Shown here: one piece after another, positions 55,929-64,000 of the stretch
Position numbering within the stretch: position 1 is the stretch's first letter
Layout of the letters: each line of letters opens with the position of its first letter
From: Sphingopyxis sp. HIX
Lineage (GTDB): Bacteria > Pseudomonadota > Alphaproteobacteria > Sphingomonadales > Sphingomonadaceae
Reading direction: 5' to 3'
Assembly: GCF_001468285.1 (NCBI RefSeq)
Contig: NZ_LNSB01000004.1
Span: 1-64,000 of the forward strand
Length of the DNA: 64,000 nt
The notes under the pieces: generated by a model
Database searches by the model: none
Seen by the model: the letters and a program-made list of their open reading frames with translations, nothing else
Told to the model about the DNA's origin: nothing
Translations under genes and position numbers: made by a program

Positions 55929-56046
55929 CCCCTCCCGCAAGCGGGAGGGGCAGCGAGACTTGGGCGCTTGCGCCCTAGTCGTAGCGGGGTGGGTTATTCA
56001 GACGTGGCTGCCCACCTCCAACTCCTCCCACCTGCGGGAGGGGAGC
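55929..56046. repeat. Palindromic element between ald locus and sdhC
   Basis: A left hairpin (CCCCTCCCGC-AA-GCGGGAGGGG, 55929-55950) is followed by CAGCGAGACTTGGGCGC, then GCCCTAGTCGTAGCGGGGTGG, the same text as in the element at 38170 apart from compensating changes in the internal stem. The right half is decayed (CTCCTCCCACCTGCGGGAGG). It sits in a 258-bp gene-free stretch; the remainder, up to sdhC, probably holds the sdh promoter, which I cannot define. Confidence 0.8.
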
Positions 56047-56178
56047 CCAGCGGCAGTTTCCACGTGATCTGTCCCACCCCCCAAAATTGCACCCCAAGCG
56101 CCCTAAGCATTTGCATATCCCGCGCGGAAGGCTTAACCGGCCCCATCGACCGATTAGAGTCAGAAAAGCGGGGCTGAT

Positions 56179-56628
56179 ATGGCTGGCAAGGAAACGAGCG
56201 GGCGACCGCGCTCGCCGCATTTACAGGTGTATAAATGGGGACCGGCGATGACGGTCTCGATCCTCCACCGCATCAGCGGCGACGGTCTCGCGATCGTCGG
56301 CGCCAGCATGTTCCTCTGGTGGCTCTATGCCATCGCCGCGGGACCCGAGGCCTATGCGGCCTTCGTGGCGATCGTGTGGAAGGACCCCAGCCCCGAGATC
56401 ACGCTCTTTCACCAGGTGACCAACATCCTGGGCAAGGTCGTGCTCGTCGGGCTGACCTGGGCCTTCTTCCAGCATCTCTTCTCGGGCCTGCGCCACTTCG
56501 TGCTCGACGCCGGCGCGGGGTACGAGCTCAAGACCAACAAACTCTGGTCGGCGGTCGTGATCGCCGCCGGGCTGTTTGCCACCGCCGCGACCTGGCTCTT
56601 CATCCTGTGGGGGAACCTCAATGGGTAA
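56179..56628 (+). CDS. sdhC: Succinate dehydrogenase cytochrome b556 subunit
   Basis: SdhC, 149 residues, a heme-binding membrane anchor of complex II. It starts with the family signature RPRSPHLQVYKWG, then SILHRISGDGL, and has three helices with the heme-ligand region HLFSGLRHFVLDAG. The next gene starts inside its end (8-nt overlap), with the order C-D-A as in other alphaproteobacteria. Confidence 0.94.
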   Translation: MAGKETSGRPRSPHLQVYKWGPAMTVSILHRISGDGLAIVGASMFLWWLYAIAAGPEAYAAFVAIVWKDPSPEITLFHQVTNILGKVVLVGLTWAFFQHLFSGLRHFVLDAGAGYELKTNKLWSAVVIAAGLFATAATWLFILWGNLNG

Positions 56629-57025
56629 CGGCACGCACCTCGGCAAGGTCCGCGGGCTCGGCTCGGCGCAGCATGGTTCGCACCACTGGCTGCAGCAGCG
56701 GCTCTCGGCGCTCGGCAACCTGCTGCTCGTCGGTTTCCTCGTTGCCTCGCTGCTCCGCCTGCCGCTCGGCGACCATGGCGCGGTGTCGCGCTGGGCCGCC
56801 GACCCGCTGGTCGCCTTCGCGCTGATCATGCTCGTGGTCAGCGTCTTCTGGCACCTGCGCCTCGGGCTGCAGGTGCTGATCGAGGACTATGTCCATGGCG
56901 ACGCGACGCGGCTGCTCGCGCTCGTCGCGTTGAATTTCTACGCGATCGGCGGCGCGGCCTTCGGGATCTTCACCATCGCCCGCATCGCATTGGCGCCCGT
57001 GGTGCCCGGCCCGGGGGGGATGTGA
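56621..57025 (+). CDS. sdhD: Succinate dehydrogenase hydrophobic membrane anchor subunit
   Basis: SdhD, 134 residues, three membrane helices. Seen are [20 protein letters not shown] at the quinone-site N-terminal region, and [17 protein letters not shown], whose His and Asp-Tyr pair match heme- and quinone-contact residues of the family. It overlaps sdhC by 8 nt and precedes sdhA by 1 bp. Confidence 0.93.
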   Translation: MGNGTHLGKVRGLGSAQHGSHHWLQQRLSALGNLLLVGFLVASLLRLPLGDHGAVSRWAADPLVAFALIMLVVSVFWHLRLGLQVLIEDYVHGDATRLLALVALNFYAIGGAAFGIFTIARIALAPVVPGPGGM

Positions 57026-57026
57026 G

Positions 57027-58829
57027 ATGACCGACGCGTACAAGATCATCGACCATGTCTATGACACCGTCGTCGTCGGCGCCGGCGGATCGGGCCTGCG
57101 CGCCACGATGGGCAGCGCCGAGGCGGGGCTCAAGACCGCGTGCATCACCAAGGTGTTCCCGACGCGCAGCCACACCGTCGCCGCGCAGGGCGGCATCGCC
57201 GCGTCGCTGGGCAACAATTCGCCCGACCATTGGCAGTGGCACATGTACGACACCGTCAAGGGCTCCGACTGGCTCGGCGACCAGGACGCGATCGAATATA
57301 TGGTGCGCGAGGCGCCCGCCGCGGTCTACGAGCTCGAGCACGCTGGCGTGCCCTTTTCGCGCAACCAGGACGGCACCATCTACCAGCGCCCCTTCGGCGG
57401 CCATATGCAGAATATGGGCGAAGGCCCGCCGGTGCAGCGCACCTGCGCCGCGGCCGACCGCACCGGCCACGCGATGCTCCACGCGCTCTACCAGCAGTCG
57501 CTGAAATATGACGCGGACTTCTTCATCGAATATTTCGCGCTCGACCTGATCATGGAAAACGGTGCGTGCCGCGGCGTGATCGCGCTCTGCATGGAGGATG
57601 GCAGCATCCACCGCTTCCGCAGCCAAGCCGTCGTGCTCGCGACCGGCGGCTACGGCCGCGCCTATTTCACCGCGACCTCGGCGCATACCTGCACCGGCGA
57701 CGGCGGCGGCATGGTCCTGCGCGCGGGCCTGCCGCTGCAGGACATGGAATTTGTCCAGTTCCACCCGACTGGCATCTATGGCGCGGGCGTGCTGATCACC
57801 GAGGGCGCACGCGGCGAGGGCGGTTATCTCACCAATTCCGAAGGCGAGCGGTTCATGGAACGCTACGCCCCGTCGGCGAAGGATCTCGCGTCGCGCGACG
57901 TCGTGTCGCGCTCGATGGCGCTCGAAATCCGCGAAGGCCGCGGCGTCGGCCCGCACAAGGACCATATCTACCTGCACCTCGACCATATCGATCCCGCGGT
58001 GCTGCACGAACGCCTGCCCGGCATCACCGAGAGCGGCAAGGTGTTCGCGGGCGTCGACCTGACGCGGCAGCCGCTGCCGGTCGTGCCGACGGTCCATTAT
58101 AATATGGGCGGCATCCCCTGTAACTATCATGGCGAGGTCGTGACGCTGAAGGACGGCAACCCCGACACCGTCGTCCCCGGCCTGTTCGCGGTCGGCGAGG
58201 CCGCGTGCGTCTCGGTCCATGGCGCGAACCGCCTGGGCTCGAACAGCCTGATCGACCTCGTGGTCTTCGGCCGCGCGACCGGGCATCGCCTGCGCGACAT
58301 CGTCAAGCCCGGCGCCGCGCAGGCTGCATTGCCCAAGGACAGCGCTGATCTGGCGCTCGGCCGCCTCGACCATTTCCGCAATGCCAAGGGCGGCTCGCCG
58401 ACCGCGGTGATCCGCGACGAGATGCAGCGCGCCATGTCGCAGCATGCGGCGGTGTTCCGCACCGACGAGCTGATGGCCGAGGGCAAGGAAAAGCTGACCA
58501 AGACCTATCAGCGGATGAACGACATCGGCGTCACCGACCGCAGCCTGATCTGGAACACCGACCTCGTCGAAACGCTCGAGCTCGACAATCTGATCAGCCA
58601 GGCGACGGTGACGATGCATTCGGCCTTCAACCGCAAGGAAAGCCGCGGCGCCCACGCGCACGAGGATTTCCCCAACCGCGACGACAAGACCTGGATGAAG
58701 CACACGATCAGCTGGTTCGACGGCTGGGGCGGCAAGGGCGGCGGCGTCCGCCTCGATTACCGCCCGGTCCACGAATATACGCTGTCGGACGACGCCGAAT
58801 ATATCAAGCCGAAGGCGCGCGTTTATTGA
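57027..58829 (+). CDS. sdhA: Succinate dehydrogenase flavoprotein subunit
   Basis: SdhA, 600 residues, the FAD subunit of complex II, oxidising succinate to fumarate. FAD-binding [21 protein letters not shown] is at the N-terminus. The covalent flavin His is H49 in SHTVAAQGG. Substrate-site motifs [29 protein letters not shown] and [14 protein letters not shown] follow, and the C-terminal helical domain ends normally. The expected next gene, sdhB, is absent: an unrelated hypothetical gene follows after 125 bp. Confidence 0.97.
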   Translation: MTDAYKIIDHVYDTVVVGAGGSGLRATMGSAEAGLKTACITKVFPTRSHTVAAQGGIAASLGNNSPDHWQWHMYDTVKGSDWLGDQDAIEYMVREAPAAVYELEHAGVPFSRNQDGTIYQRPFGGHMQNMGEGPPVQRTCAAADRTGHAMLHALYQQSLKYDADFFIEYFALDLIMENGACRGVIALCMEDGSIHRFRSQAVVLATGGYGRAYFTATSAHTCTGDGGGMVLRAGLPLQDMEFVQFHPTGIYGAGVLITEGARGEGGYLTNSEGERFMERYAPSAKDLASRDVVSRSMALEIREGRGVGPHKDHIYLHLDHIDPAVLHERLPGITESGKVFAGVDLTRQPLPVVPTVHYNMGGIPCNYHGEVVTLKDGNPDTVVPGLFAVGEAACVSVHGANRLGSNSLIDLVVFGRATGHRLRDIVKPGAAQAALPKDSADLALGRLDHFRNAKGGSPTAVIRDEMQRAMSQHAAVFRTDELMAEGKEKLTKTYQRMNDIGVTDRSLIWNTDLVETLELDNLISQATVTMHSAFNRKESRGAHAHEDFPNRDDKTWMKHTISWFDGWGGKGGGVRLDYRPVHEYTLSDDAEYIKPKARVY

Positions 58830-58830
58830 T

Positions 58831-58859
58831 CGATGGGGCGGTTCTCTTCCGTCCCATCG
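58831..58859 (+). terminator. Probable hairpin terminator after sdhA
   Basis: CGATGGGGCGG and CCGTCCCATCG form an 11-bp stem (one G-U) with a 7-nt loop directly after the sdhA stop. There is no clear T-run, so efficiency is uncertain. Confidence 0.4.
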
Positions 58860-58954
58860 CCTTCCCCGAAGGCCCAAAACTTCCGGTTTCGCATGCGGGC
58901 GATTGCTTTCGTCTGTGAAATAACGTTATATCATTGCATAAGCAGGGAGTCGTG

Positions 58955-60175
58955 ATGCGTTATTCGATAGCGATATTGCGCATGGTGGTGGCGCTGGCCG
59001 CGCTATTTGCGCTGGCGGTCGCGCCGGCGCGCGCGGACAGTTGGATGTCACCCCAAATCGCGACCTATGTTTCGGCCAGCGGCCAGTACCGGCTGACCGT
59101 CGTCCCGCGTGAGATCGGCAGCCAGCTTGCCTATTTCGAGGCGAAGGTGCGCGGCGAGACGTTGCCCGAGCCCGAAGGGCCGCTCGGCCGTTTCGAACGG
59201 CTCGAGGGCGGGCAGTGGGTGTCGGTGTGGAGCCGCGCGCTCCTCAACGAGGTCGCCCCGGTCGATGCCCTGGTCAGCGACGACGGTCAGCGCGTGGTCA
59301 CCTTCGACAATTGGCATAGCGTCGGGCACGGCGACCATGTCGTCGTGCTCTACGGCGCCGATGGCGGGCTCATTCGCTCGTTGCGGCTCGACCAGATCGT
59401 GCCCGCCTATTTCATCGATGGGCTGCCGGCATCGACGAGCAGCATTCACTGGCGCAATGGCGAACCGCGCTTCGCCGGCGGCATGCTTGAGCTGGCGGTG
59501 TCGGAAGCGGGGCGTGAGGGCAGCTTCCCGGTCCGCATCGCGCTTGCCGATGCGGCGGTCGAACCCATCGCGCCGGACCGGTTGGCGGCGCTGGCCCCGA
59601 AAATGTGCGCCACGCATATCGAGCGAGTTGCCGCGTTCAACGGCTATATCGCCTATGCGCGGGGCGATCTCGCTTATCCGACATCGCCCGACAAGGACGT
59701 GTGGCGTCGCTACCTGCATCATGCCACCGAGCGATTGAAACCGCGCGGCGAGCCGAAGGACGCCGACGCCCGCGCCGCCGATCCCTATGCCCGCCTGTTC
59801 GGCGAAACGACCTTCGAACTGCTCGACAAAGACGCCTATATGGCAGACGACTTTCGCGACGACTTCCGGCAAGCGCTGGCAGCGCCGCTGCCCGACCTGC
59901 GGCGGCGCTGGTTCGCCGCGCGCGACCAGGACATGCTCGTCGCGGAGGTCGAGCGCGCCGCGAAAAAGATCAAGCCCGGCCAGTTGGTCGGCGTCGACAT
60001 GCGCTTTCTTGCCGATGCCGCGCACTGGCCGCGCATCAGCGGCGCGCTGGCTGCAAGCGGAGCCACGCTGACGCAGGTCGATATCGGGGTTCCGATCCCG
60101 CCGCACCCCGACGATCTTTCAAAGCTGCCGTCGGAACGGACGGTCGATCCGGCGTGCGCGCCGGTCGATCGCTAA
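58955..60175 (+). CDS. Secreted protein of unknown function
   Basis: A 406-residue exported protein with a signal peptide (ILRMVVALAALFALAVAPARA). The N-terminal third resembles propeller-like strands (YRLTVVPREIGSQLAYFEAKV, VDALVSDDGQRVVTFDNWHSVGHGDHVVVLYG). The C-terminal half is more helical and charged, including FVGVDMRF-like QLVGVDMRFLADAAHWPRI. No family recognised. GGGAG 5 nt before the ATG sets the start; a GTG lies 3 nt before it in frame. Composition is slightly lower in GC than the sdh genes. It occupies the place where sdhB usually stands. Confidence 0.65.
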   Translation: MRYSIAILRMVVALAALFALAVAPARADSWMSPQIATYVSASGQYRLTVVPREIGSQLAYFEAKVRGETLPEPEGPLGRFERLEGGQWVSVWSRALLNEVAPVDALVSDDGQRVVTFDNWHSVGHGDHVVVLYGADGGLIRSLRLDQIVPAYFIDGLPASTSSIHWRNGEPRFAGGMLELAVSEAGREGSFPVRIALADAAVEPIAPDRLAALAPKMCATHIERVAAFNGYIAYARGDLAYPTSPDKDVWRRYLHHATERLKPRGEPKDADARAADPYARLFGETTFELLDKDAYMADDFRDDFRQALAAPLPDLRRRWFAARDQDMLVAEVERAAKKIKPGQLVGVDMRFLADAAHWPRISGALAASGATLTQVDIGVPIPPHPDDLSKLPSERTVDPACAPVDR

Positions 60176-60181
60176 GCGGGC

Positions 60182-60472
60182 CTATTCGAACCAGCCGTGC
60201 ATGAAATTCAGGTCGGAAAATGGCTCGTCGACATTCTGCCCGAGGATCCACAATTTCTGGCACGCGATGGTGAAAAAGATCAGCGCAATCGTCCACACGA
60301 TGATCGTCTTGATGACCTGCCAGCGCTTCGCCTCATAGGCTGCGCGGGCGCGCGCCTTGTAGTCGATGCCCAGGTCGCCTTCGAATTCGGCCACCAACTG
60401 CGCGCGGCGGGTACGCGAAATATTCGCGATGCTCGCGCTCTGGTCGTCACTCGTCGGTCGGCGAGTCGCCAT
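60182..60472 (-). CDS. Small single-span membrane protein
   Basis: A 96-residue protein with a charged N-terminal half (ISRTRRAQLVAEFEGDLGIDYKARARAAYEAKRW) and one transmembrane helix (VIKTIIVWTIALIFFTIACQ), ending in a short acidic tail. No family recognised. It reads toward the secreted-protein gene on the plus strand. The longer frame to 60577 includes a low-quality extension and is not used. Confidence 0.6.
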   Translation of the reverse strand: MATRRPTSDDQSASIANISRTRRAQLVAEFEGDLGIDYKARARAAYEAKRWQVIKTIIVWTIALIFFTIACQKLWILGQNVDEPFSDLNFMHGWFE

Positions 60473-60589
60473 CGTCCCTACCCTGCGCAAAACGCTAATG
60501 TCAGGCCTTCCACAATAGGGACCAGCCCCTGACAAAGCGTTAACCCGCGCAAGCCCGCTGCACTCGGTTCGTCGCAAAGCGCCGCCGTG

Positions 60590-61588
60590 TCAGATGGTGA
60601 TCACCAGCTTGCCGACCGCGCTGCGGTCGCCCAGCTTGGCGATCGCCTTGCCGCCGTCGGCGAGCGCGAAGCTCTCGGTGACGCGCGGGCCGATCTTGCC
60701 CTGCTCCCACAGCTGGAAGAGCCGCGCGATATTGGCGCGGTTGCGCTTCGGCTCGCGCGCGACGAAGGCGCCCCAGAAGACCCCCGCGACGTCGCAGCTC
60801 TTGAGCAGGGTGAGGTTCAGCGGCAGGCGCGGGATGCCCGCGGGGAAACCGACGACGAGATAACGGCCCTCCCACGCGATCGAGCGCAGCGCGGGTTCGG
60901 CATAATCGCCGCCGACCGCGTCGTAGATGACATTCGCGCCACCCGGGCCGACGGCCTCCTTGAACTTGTTGGCGAGTTCCTTCGACTGGTCCTTGTCGAA
61001 CGGCTGGCGGCCATAGACGACGACTTCGTCGGCACCGGCCTCGCGCGCGATCCCGGCCTTCTCCTCGCTCGACACGCCGGCGACGACGCGCGCGCCGAAC
61101 GCCTTGCCCAGCTCGACCGCGGCTATGCCGACCCCGCCCGAGGCGCCGAGGACGAGCAGGGTGTCGCCCTCCTTGATGTGGCCGCGATCGACCAGCGCGT
61201 GGATGCTGGTGCCATAGGTCATCAGCAGCGAGGCGCCCGCCGCGAAATCATGGGCTTGGGGCAGATGATAGACATTGTGCACCGACACCGCGATCGCTTC
61301 CGACATGCCGCCGTTGCCGCAGCCCGCGATTACGCGGTCGCCGACCTTGAAGTCGGTCACGCCCTCGCCGACCTCTGAAACCAGCCCCGCGACCTCGCCG
61401 CCCGGCGCGAAGGGGCGTTCGGGCTTGAACTGATATTTATCCTCGATGATCAGCACGTCGGGAAAATTGACCGCGCAGGCCTTCACGTCGATCACGATCT
61501 GCCCGACCCCCGCGGTGGGGCGCGGCAATTCGCCCAGCGTCAGCGTTTCGGGGCCGCCGGTGGCGGTCGACAAGAGAGCCTTCATCAT
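60590..61588 (-). CDS. NADPH:quinone oxidoreductase (zinc-less MDR family)
   Basis: A 332-residue medium-chain dehydrogenase/reductase of the quinone oxidoreductase type. The GroES-like N-terminal domain (ACAVNFPDVLIIEDKYQFKPERPFAPGGEVAG) lacks catalytic zinc ligands. The Rossmann domain has LLVLGASGGVGIAAVELGKAFGARVVAG for NADPH. It reduces quinones or related enones. GAGGAG precedes two adjacent ATGs (61588 and 61585), of which the second is better spaced. It is the gene after leuD in the same direction, 18 bp away, possibly in the same transcript. Confidence 0.92.
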   Translation of the reverse strand: MMKALLSTATGGPETLTLGELPRPTAGVGQIVIDVKACAVNFPDVLIIEDKYQFKPERPFAPGGEVAGLVSEVGEGVTDFKVGDRVIAGCGNGGMSEAIAVSVHNVYHLPQAHDFAAGASLLMTYGTSIHALVDRGHIKEGDTLLVLGASGGVGIAAVELGKAFGARVVAGVSSEEKAGIAREAGADEVVVYGRQPFDKDQSKELANKFKEAVGPGGANVIYDAVGGDYAEPALRSIAWEGRYLVVGFPAGIPRLPLNLTLLKSCDVAGVFWGAFVAREPKRNRANIARLFQLWEQGKIGPRVTESFALADGGKAIAKLGDRSAVGKLVITI

Positions 61589-61606
61589 CTTCTCCTCACA
61601 CGGGTT

Positions 61607-62197
61607 TTACAGCGAAGGTTGCAGCCAGGGCCGGTCCTGCGCCAGTTTCTGTTCATAGGCGCCGATCGCGGCGGCGCTCTTTTCGGTGATCGAAATCTCG
61701 TCGAGCCCTTCGAGCAGGCACATCTTGCGGAACGGGTCGATTTCGAAGGTGAAGCGGTCCTGAAATTGCGTCGTCACCGTCTGGTTTTCGAGGTCGACAT
61801 GCACCGGGTCGGTTTGGGCGACCTCCATCAAGCGGTCGATCGCCGCCTGCGGCAGCACCACGGGCAGGATGCCGTTCTTGACCGCATTGCCCGAGAAGAT
61901 GTCCGAATAAGAGGGCGCGATGACGACGCGGATGCCGAGGTCGCCGAGCGCCCAGGCGGCATGCTCGCGGCTCGATCCGCAGCCGAAATTGTCCCCCGCG
62001 ATCAGGATCGGCGCCCCCTTATATTCGGCGCTGTCGAAGATATTGTCGGGGTCCTTGCGGATCGCCTCGAACGCGCCGCGGCCCATGCCCTCGCGCGTCG
62101 TGGTCTTCAGCCAGTGCGCGGGGATGATCACGTCGGTGTCGACATTCTTGAGCCCCAGCGGAATCGCGCGACCATCGACTTCGTTGAGCGGGGTCAT
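61607..62197 (-). CDS. leuD: 3-isopropylmalate dehydratase small subunit
   Basis: LeuD, 196 residues, the swivelling domain of isopropylmalate isomerase in leucine synthesis. Motifs: [17 protein letters not shown] near the start and [21 protein letters not shown] at about residue 65, with [13 protein letters not shown]. The start overlaps the leuC stop by 4 nt; the reading frame continues upstream inside leuC but homology begins at this ATG. Confidence 0.96.
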   Translation of the reverse strand: MTPLNEVDGRAIPLGLKNVDTDVIIPAHWLKTTTREGMGRGAFEAIRKDPDNIFDSAEYKGAPILIAGDNFGCGSSREHAAWALGDLGIRVVIAPSYSDIFSGNAVKNGILPVVLPQAAIDRLMEVAQTDPVHVDLENQTVTTQFQDRFTFEIDPFRKMCLLEGLDEISITEKSAAAIGAYEQKLAQDRPWLQPSL

Positions 62198-63624
62198 GCC
62201 ATCAACTCCCGCACATCGGTGAGCCTGCCGGTCACCGCCGCCGCCGCCGCCATCGCCGGGCTCACGAGGTGCGTGCGGCTGCCGGGGCCCTGGCGGCCGA
62301 CGAAGTTGCGGTTGCTGGTGCTGGCGCAGCGTTCGCCTGCGGGCACCTTGTCGGGGTTCATCGCGAGGCACGCCGAACAGCCGGGCTCGCGCCATTCGAG
62401 GCCGGCGTCGGTGAAGATGCGGTCGAGCCCCTCGGCCTCGGCCTGTGCTTTCACGAGGCCCGAGCCGGGGACGACGATCGCCCATTTGACGCTGGCGGCC
62501 TTCTTGCGGCCCTTGATCACCGCCGCGGCGGCGCGCATGTCCTCGATGCGGCTGTTGGTGCAGCTGCCGATGAAGATATTCTCGACCGGCACATCCTGCA
62601 TCCGCGTGCCGGGTTCGAGGCCCATATAGGCGAGCGACTTCGCGGCGGCGACCTGCTTCGACGGATCGGCGAAGCTCGCGGGGTCGGGGACGACCCCGGT
62701 GATCGGCACGACATCCTCGGGGCTGGTGCCCCAGGTGACGCTCGGCGCGATATCGGCGGCGTCGATGATGACGACCTTGTCATAGGTCGCGCCGGGATCG
62801 GTCGCGAGGCTCTTCCACCAGGCGACCGCGGCGTCCCAGTCGGCGCCCTTGGGTGCATAGGGGCGGCCCTTGAGATAGTCGAAGGTCGTCTCGTCGGGCG
62901 CGATCAGCCCCGCGCGCGCGCCGCCCTCGATCGCCATGTTGCTGATCGTGAGGCGTCCCTCGATGCTCAGCGCGCGGATCGCGCTGCCGGTATATTCGAT
63001 GACATGGCCGGTGCCGCCCGCGGCGCCGATCGTGCCGGTGATGTGGAGGATGATGTCCTTGGCGCTGACGCCCGGGCCGACCTCGCCCTCGACGCGCACT
63101 TCCATCGTCTTCGACGGCTGGAGCAGCAGGGTCTGGGTCGCCAGCACATGCTCGACCTCGCTCGTCCCGATGCCGAAGGCGAGCGCACCGATGCCGCCGT
63201 GGCACGCGGTGTGGCTGTCGCCGCAGACGATCGTGGTGCCGGGCAGCGAAAAGCCCTGCTCGGGACCGACGACATGGACGATGCCCTGCTCGGGCGCGAC
63301 CGCGTCGATGTAACGGATGCCATATTCGGGCGCGTTCTTTTCGAGCGCCGCCAATTGCGCCGCGCTTTCGGGATCGGCGATCGGCAACTTGTTGCCGCTC
63401 GCATCGAGCCGCGCGGTGGTCGGAACATTGTGATCGGGCACCGCCAGCGTCAGGTCGGGGCGGCGCACCGTGCGGCCGCTCGCACGAAGCCCGGCGAAGG
63501 CCTGCGGGCTGGTGACTTCATGGACGAGGTGGCGGTCGATGAAGATCAGGCAGGTACCATCGGGGCGCTGTTCGACGACATGCGCGTCCCAGATTTTCTC
63601 ATAAAGGGTGCGGGGCCGAGTCAT
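62194..63624 (-). CDS. leuC: 3-isopropylmalate dehydratase large subunit
   Basis: LeuC, 476 residues, aconitase-superfamily enzyme that isomerises 2- and 3-isopropylmalate with LeuD. The [4Fe-4S] ligands are C355 in [12 protein letters not shown] and the two Cys of [13 protein letters not shown]. Other signatures are [37 protein letters not shown] and [16 protein letters not shown]. It is first in the leuC-leuD unit, and its upstream region contains a palindromic repeat shared with crtZ. Confidence 0.97.
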   Translation of the reverse strand: MTRPRTLYEKIWDAHVVEQRPDGTCLIFIDRHLVHEVTSPQAFAGLRASGRTVRRPDLTLAVPDHNVPTTARLDASGNKLPIADPESAAQLAALEKNAPEYGIRYIDAVAPEQGIVHVVGPEQGFSLPGTTIVCGDSHTACHGGIGALAFGIGTSEVEHVLATQTLLLQPSKTMEVRVEGEVGPGVSAKDIILHITGTIGAAGGTGHVIEYTGSAIRALSIEGRLTISNMAIEGGARAGLIAPDETTFDYLKGRPYAPKGADWDAAVAWWKSLATDPGATYDKVVIIDAADIAPSVTWGTSPEDVVPITGVVPDPASFADPSKQVAAAKSLAYMGLEPGTRMQDVPVENIFIGSCTNSRIEDMRAAAAVIKGRKKAASVKWAIVVPGSGLVKAQAEAEGLDRIFTDAGLEWREPGCSACLAMNPDKVPAGERCASTSNRNFVGRQGPGSRTHLVSPAMAAAAAVTGRLTDVRELMA

Positions 63625-63708
63625 GCGGGTTCACTTACGCCTGCCGGATAACTTTGCAAGCGAGTGGCGATCAAAAACGCAATTTTCGGTCGCGCCGCTC
63701 CGATTCCC

Positions 63709-63790
63709 CCTCGTCATGCCGGACTTGGTCCGGCGTCCCGCTCTGCGACGTCGACAAGCGGGACCCCGGATCAAGTCCGGGGTGACGAGG
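63709..63790. repeat. Palindromic repeat between leuC and crtZ
   Basis: The 82-bp element has 34-bp inverted arms with four mismatches: CCTCGTCA ... CCGGACTTG ... TCCGG ... GTCCCGCT and its complement ending TGACGAGG. This is the widespread sphingomonad palindrome containing CGGACTTGATCCGG-like text. Unusually it lies between divergent genes, upstream of both. The rest of the 207-bp gap holds the crtZ -10 box. Confidence 0.8.
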
Positions 63791-63819
63791 AGATGATGGT
63801 GTGGCTACCATAATCGGCC

Positions 63820-63825
63820 TATAAT
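63820..63825 (+). promoter_or_regulatory. -10 box of crtZ (leaderless arrangement)
   Basis: Consensus TATAAT, then CGCCGC and the crtZ ATG at 63832. No Shine-Dalgarno is possible in 6 nt, so a leaderless mRNA is likely. No good -35 is seen at 17 bp. Confidence 0.5.
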
Positions 63826-63831
63826 CGCCGC

Positions 63832-64000
63832 ATGTCGCTGCTCGCCATCCTCCTGCTCGTCCTTGCCACCGTCGTGGCGATGGAGTTCGTCGCGTGGGGC
63901 AGCCACAAATATATCATGCACGGCTTCGGCTGGGCGTGGCACCGCGACCATCACGAACCGCATGACAATCTGCTGGAGAAAAACGACCTCTTCGCGATCT
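63832..64000 (+). CDS. crtZ: Beta-carotene hydroxylase CrtZ, cut by window end
   Basis: The first 56 residues are visible: a membrane helix (LLAILLLVLATVVAMEFVAW) and the first two histidine motifs, H25-x4-H30 (HKYIMH) and H37-x2-HH (HRDHHEPH). This is the pattern of the non-heme di-iron beta-carotene 3-hydroxylase of the CrtZ type, which makes zeaxanthin-series carotenoids, typical of yellow-pigmented sphingomonads. The rest lies beyond the window. Confidence 0.88.
   Translation, partial: MSLLAILLLVLATVVAMEFVAWGSHKYIMHGFGWAWHRDHHEPHDNLLEKNDLFAI

Overview
The window is GC-rich chromosomal DNA, densely packed with genes whose mutual order (rimP-nusA-ylxR-infB-rbfA, truB-rpsO-pnp, sdhC-sdhD-sdhA, leuC-leuD, recN after bamD, ligA) and protein sequences fit an alphaproteobacterium of the order Sphingomonadales. 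A Sphingopyxis- or Sphingomonas-like organism is my best guess, from the TonB receptor/PepSY pairs, the TIGR02186 gene beside TauE, the crtZ-type carotenoid hydroxylase at the right edge and the families of palindromic intergenic repeats. No prophage, transposase, plasmid function, rRNA or tRNA was seen.

Layout. 1-9.1 kb: a lipoprotein end, Na+/H+ antiporter NhaA, a membrane glycosyltransferase coupled to an outer-membrane barrel (phage N4 adsorption protein B/A-like), a TauE exporter with its TIGR02186 partner, a HerA-type ATPase and a SleB-like wall hydrolase. 9.2-12 kb: an HD hydrolase, an XRE regulator, a small membrane protein and an FkbM methyltransferase. 12.1-18.6 kb: the transcription/translation operon rimP-nusA-ylxR/L7Ae-infB-(DUF1697)-rbfA. 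18.6-24.9 kb: unrelated genes (WS/DGAT acyltransferase, MarR-GNAT regulator, tdk, M20 peptidase, GNAT, small secreted protein) lying between rbfA and truB. 24.9-28.7 kb: truB-rpsO-pnp, with a palindromic element sitting in frame inside truB. 28.7-34.8 kb: an ArsR/SRPBCC operon with two matching operators, divergent from a TonB receptor/PepSY pair. 34.9-41.9 kb: cyclophilin, bamD, recN, a DUF559 nuclease cassette bounded by palindromic repeats, GNAT, a small monooxygenase-like protein and ligA. 42-48.2 kb: a probable metal-acquisition locus (DUF2946, TonB receptor, His-rich PepSY protein) flanked by two sterol-desaturase-family genes. 48.2-53.8 kb: Crp/Fnr regulator and phenylalanine hydroxylase; on the other strand an SDR, a subclass B3 metallo-beta-lactamase and prmA; then a soluble chemoreceptor. 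53.9-64 kb: an Lrp regulator divergent from alanine dehydrogenase, sdhCDA without sdhB nearby, a quinone oxidoreductase, leuD/leuC and the start of crtZ.

The least conventional content is the palindromic repeat biology. Elements with the plan hairpin-internal stem-hairpin occur after recN, after the gene behind ald and, as a related form, inside truB. The copy after recN and a half copy 391 bp further on bracket a DUF559 (Vsr-like) nuclease gene. They appear to provide the ribosome-binding sites of the nuclease and of the next gene, and the nuclease's last codons. Three more palindromic families lie at 41954-42044, 43259-43414 and 63709-63790. A second theme is a recurring -10-like hexamer exactly 6 nt before start codons that lack a Shine-Dalgarno sequence, suggesting leaderless transcripts.
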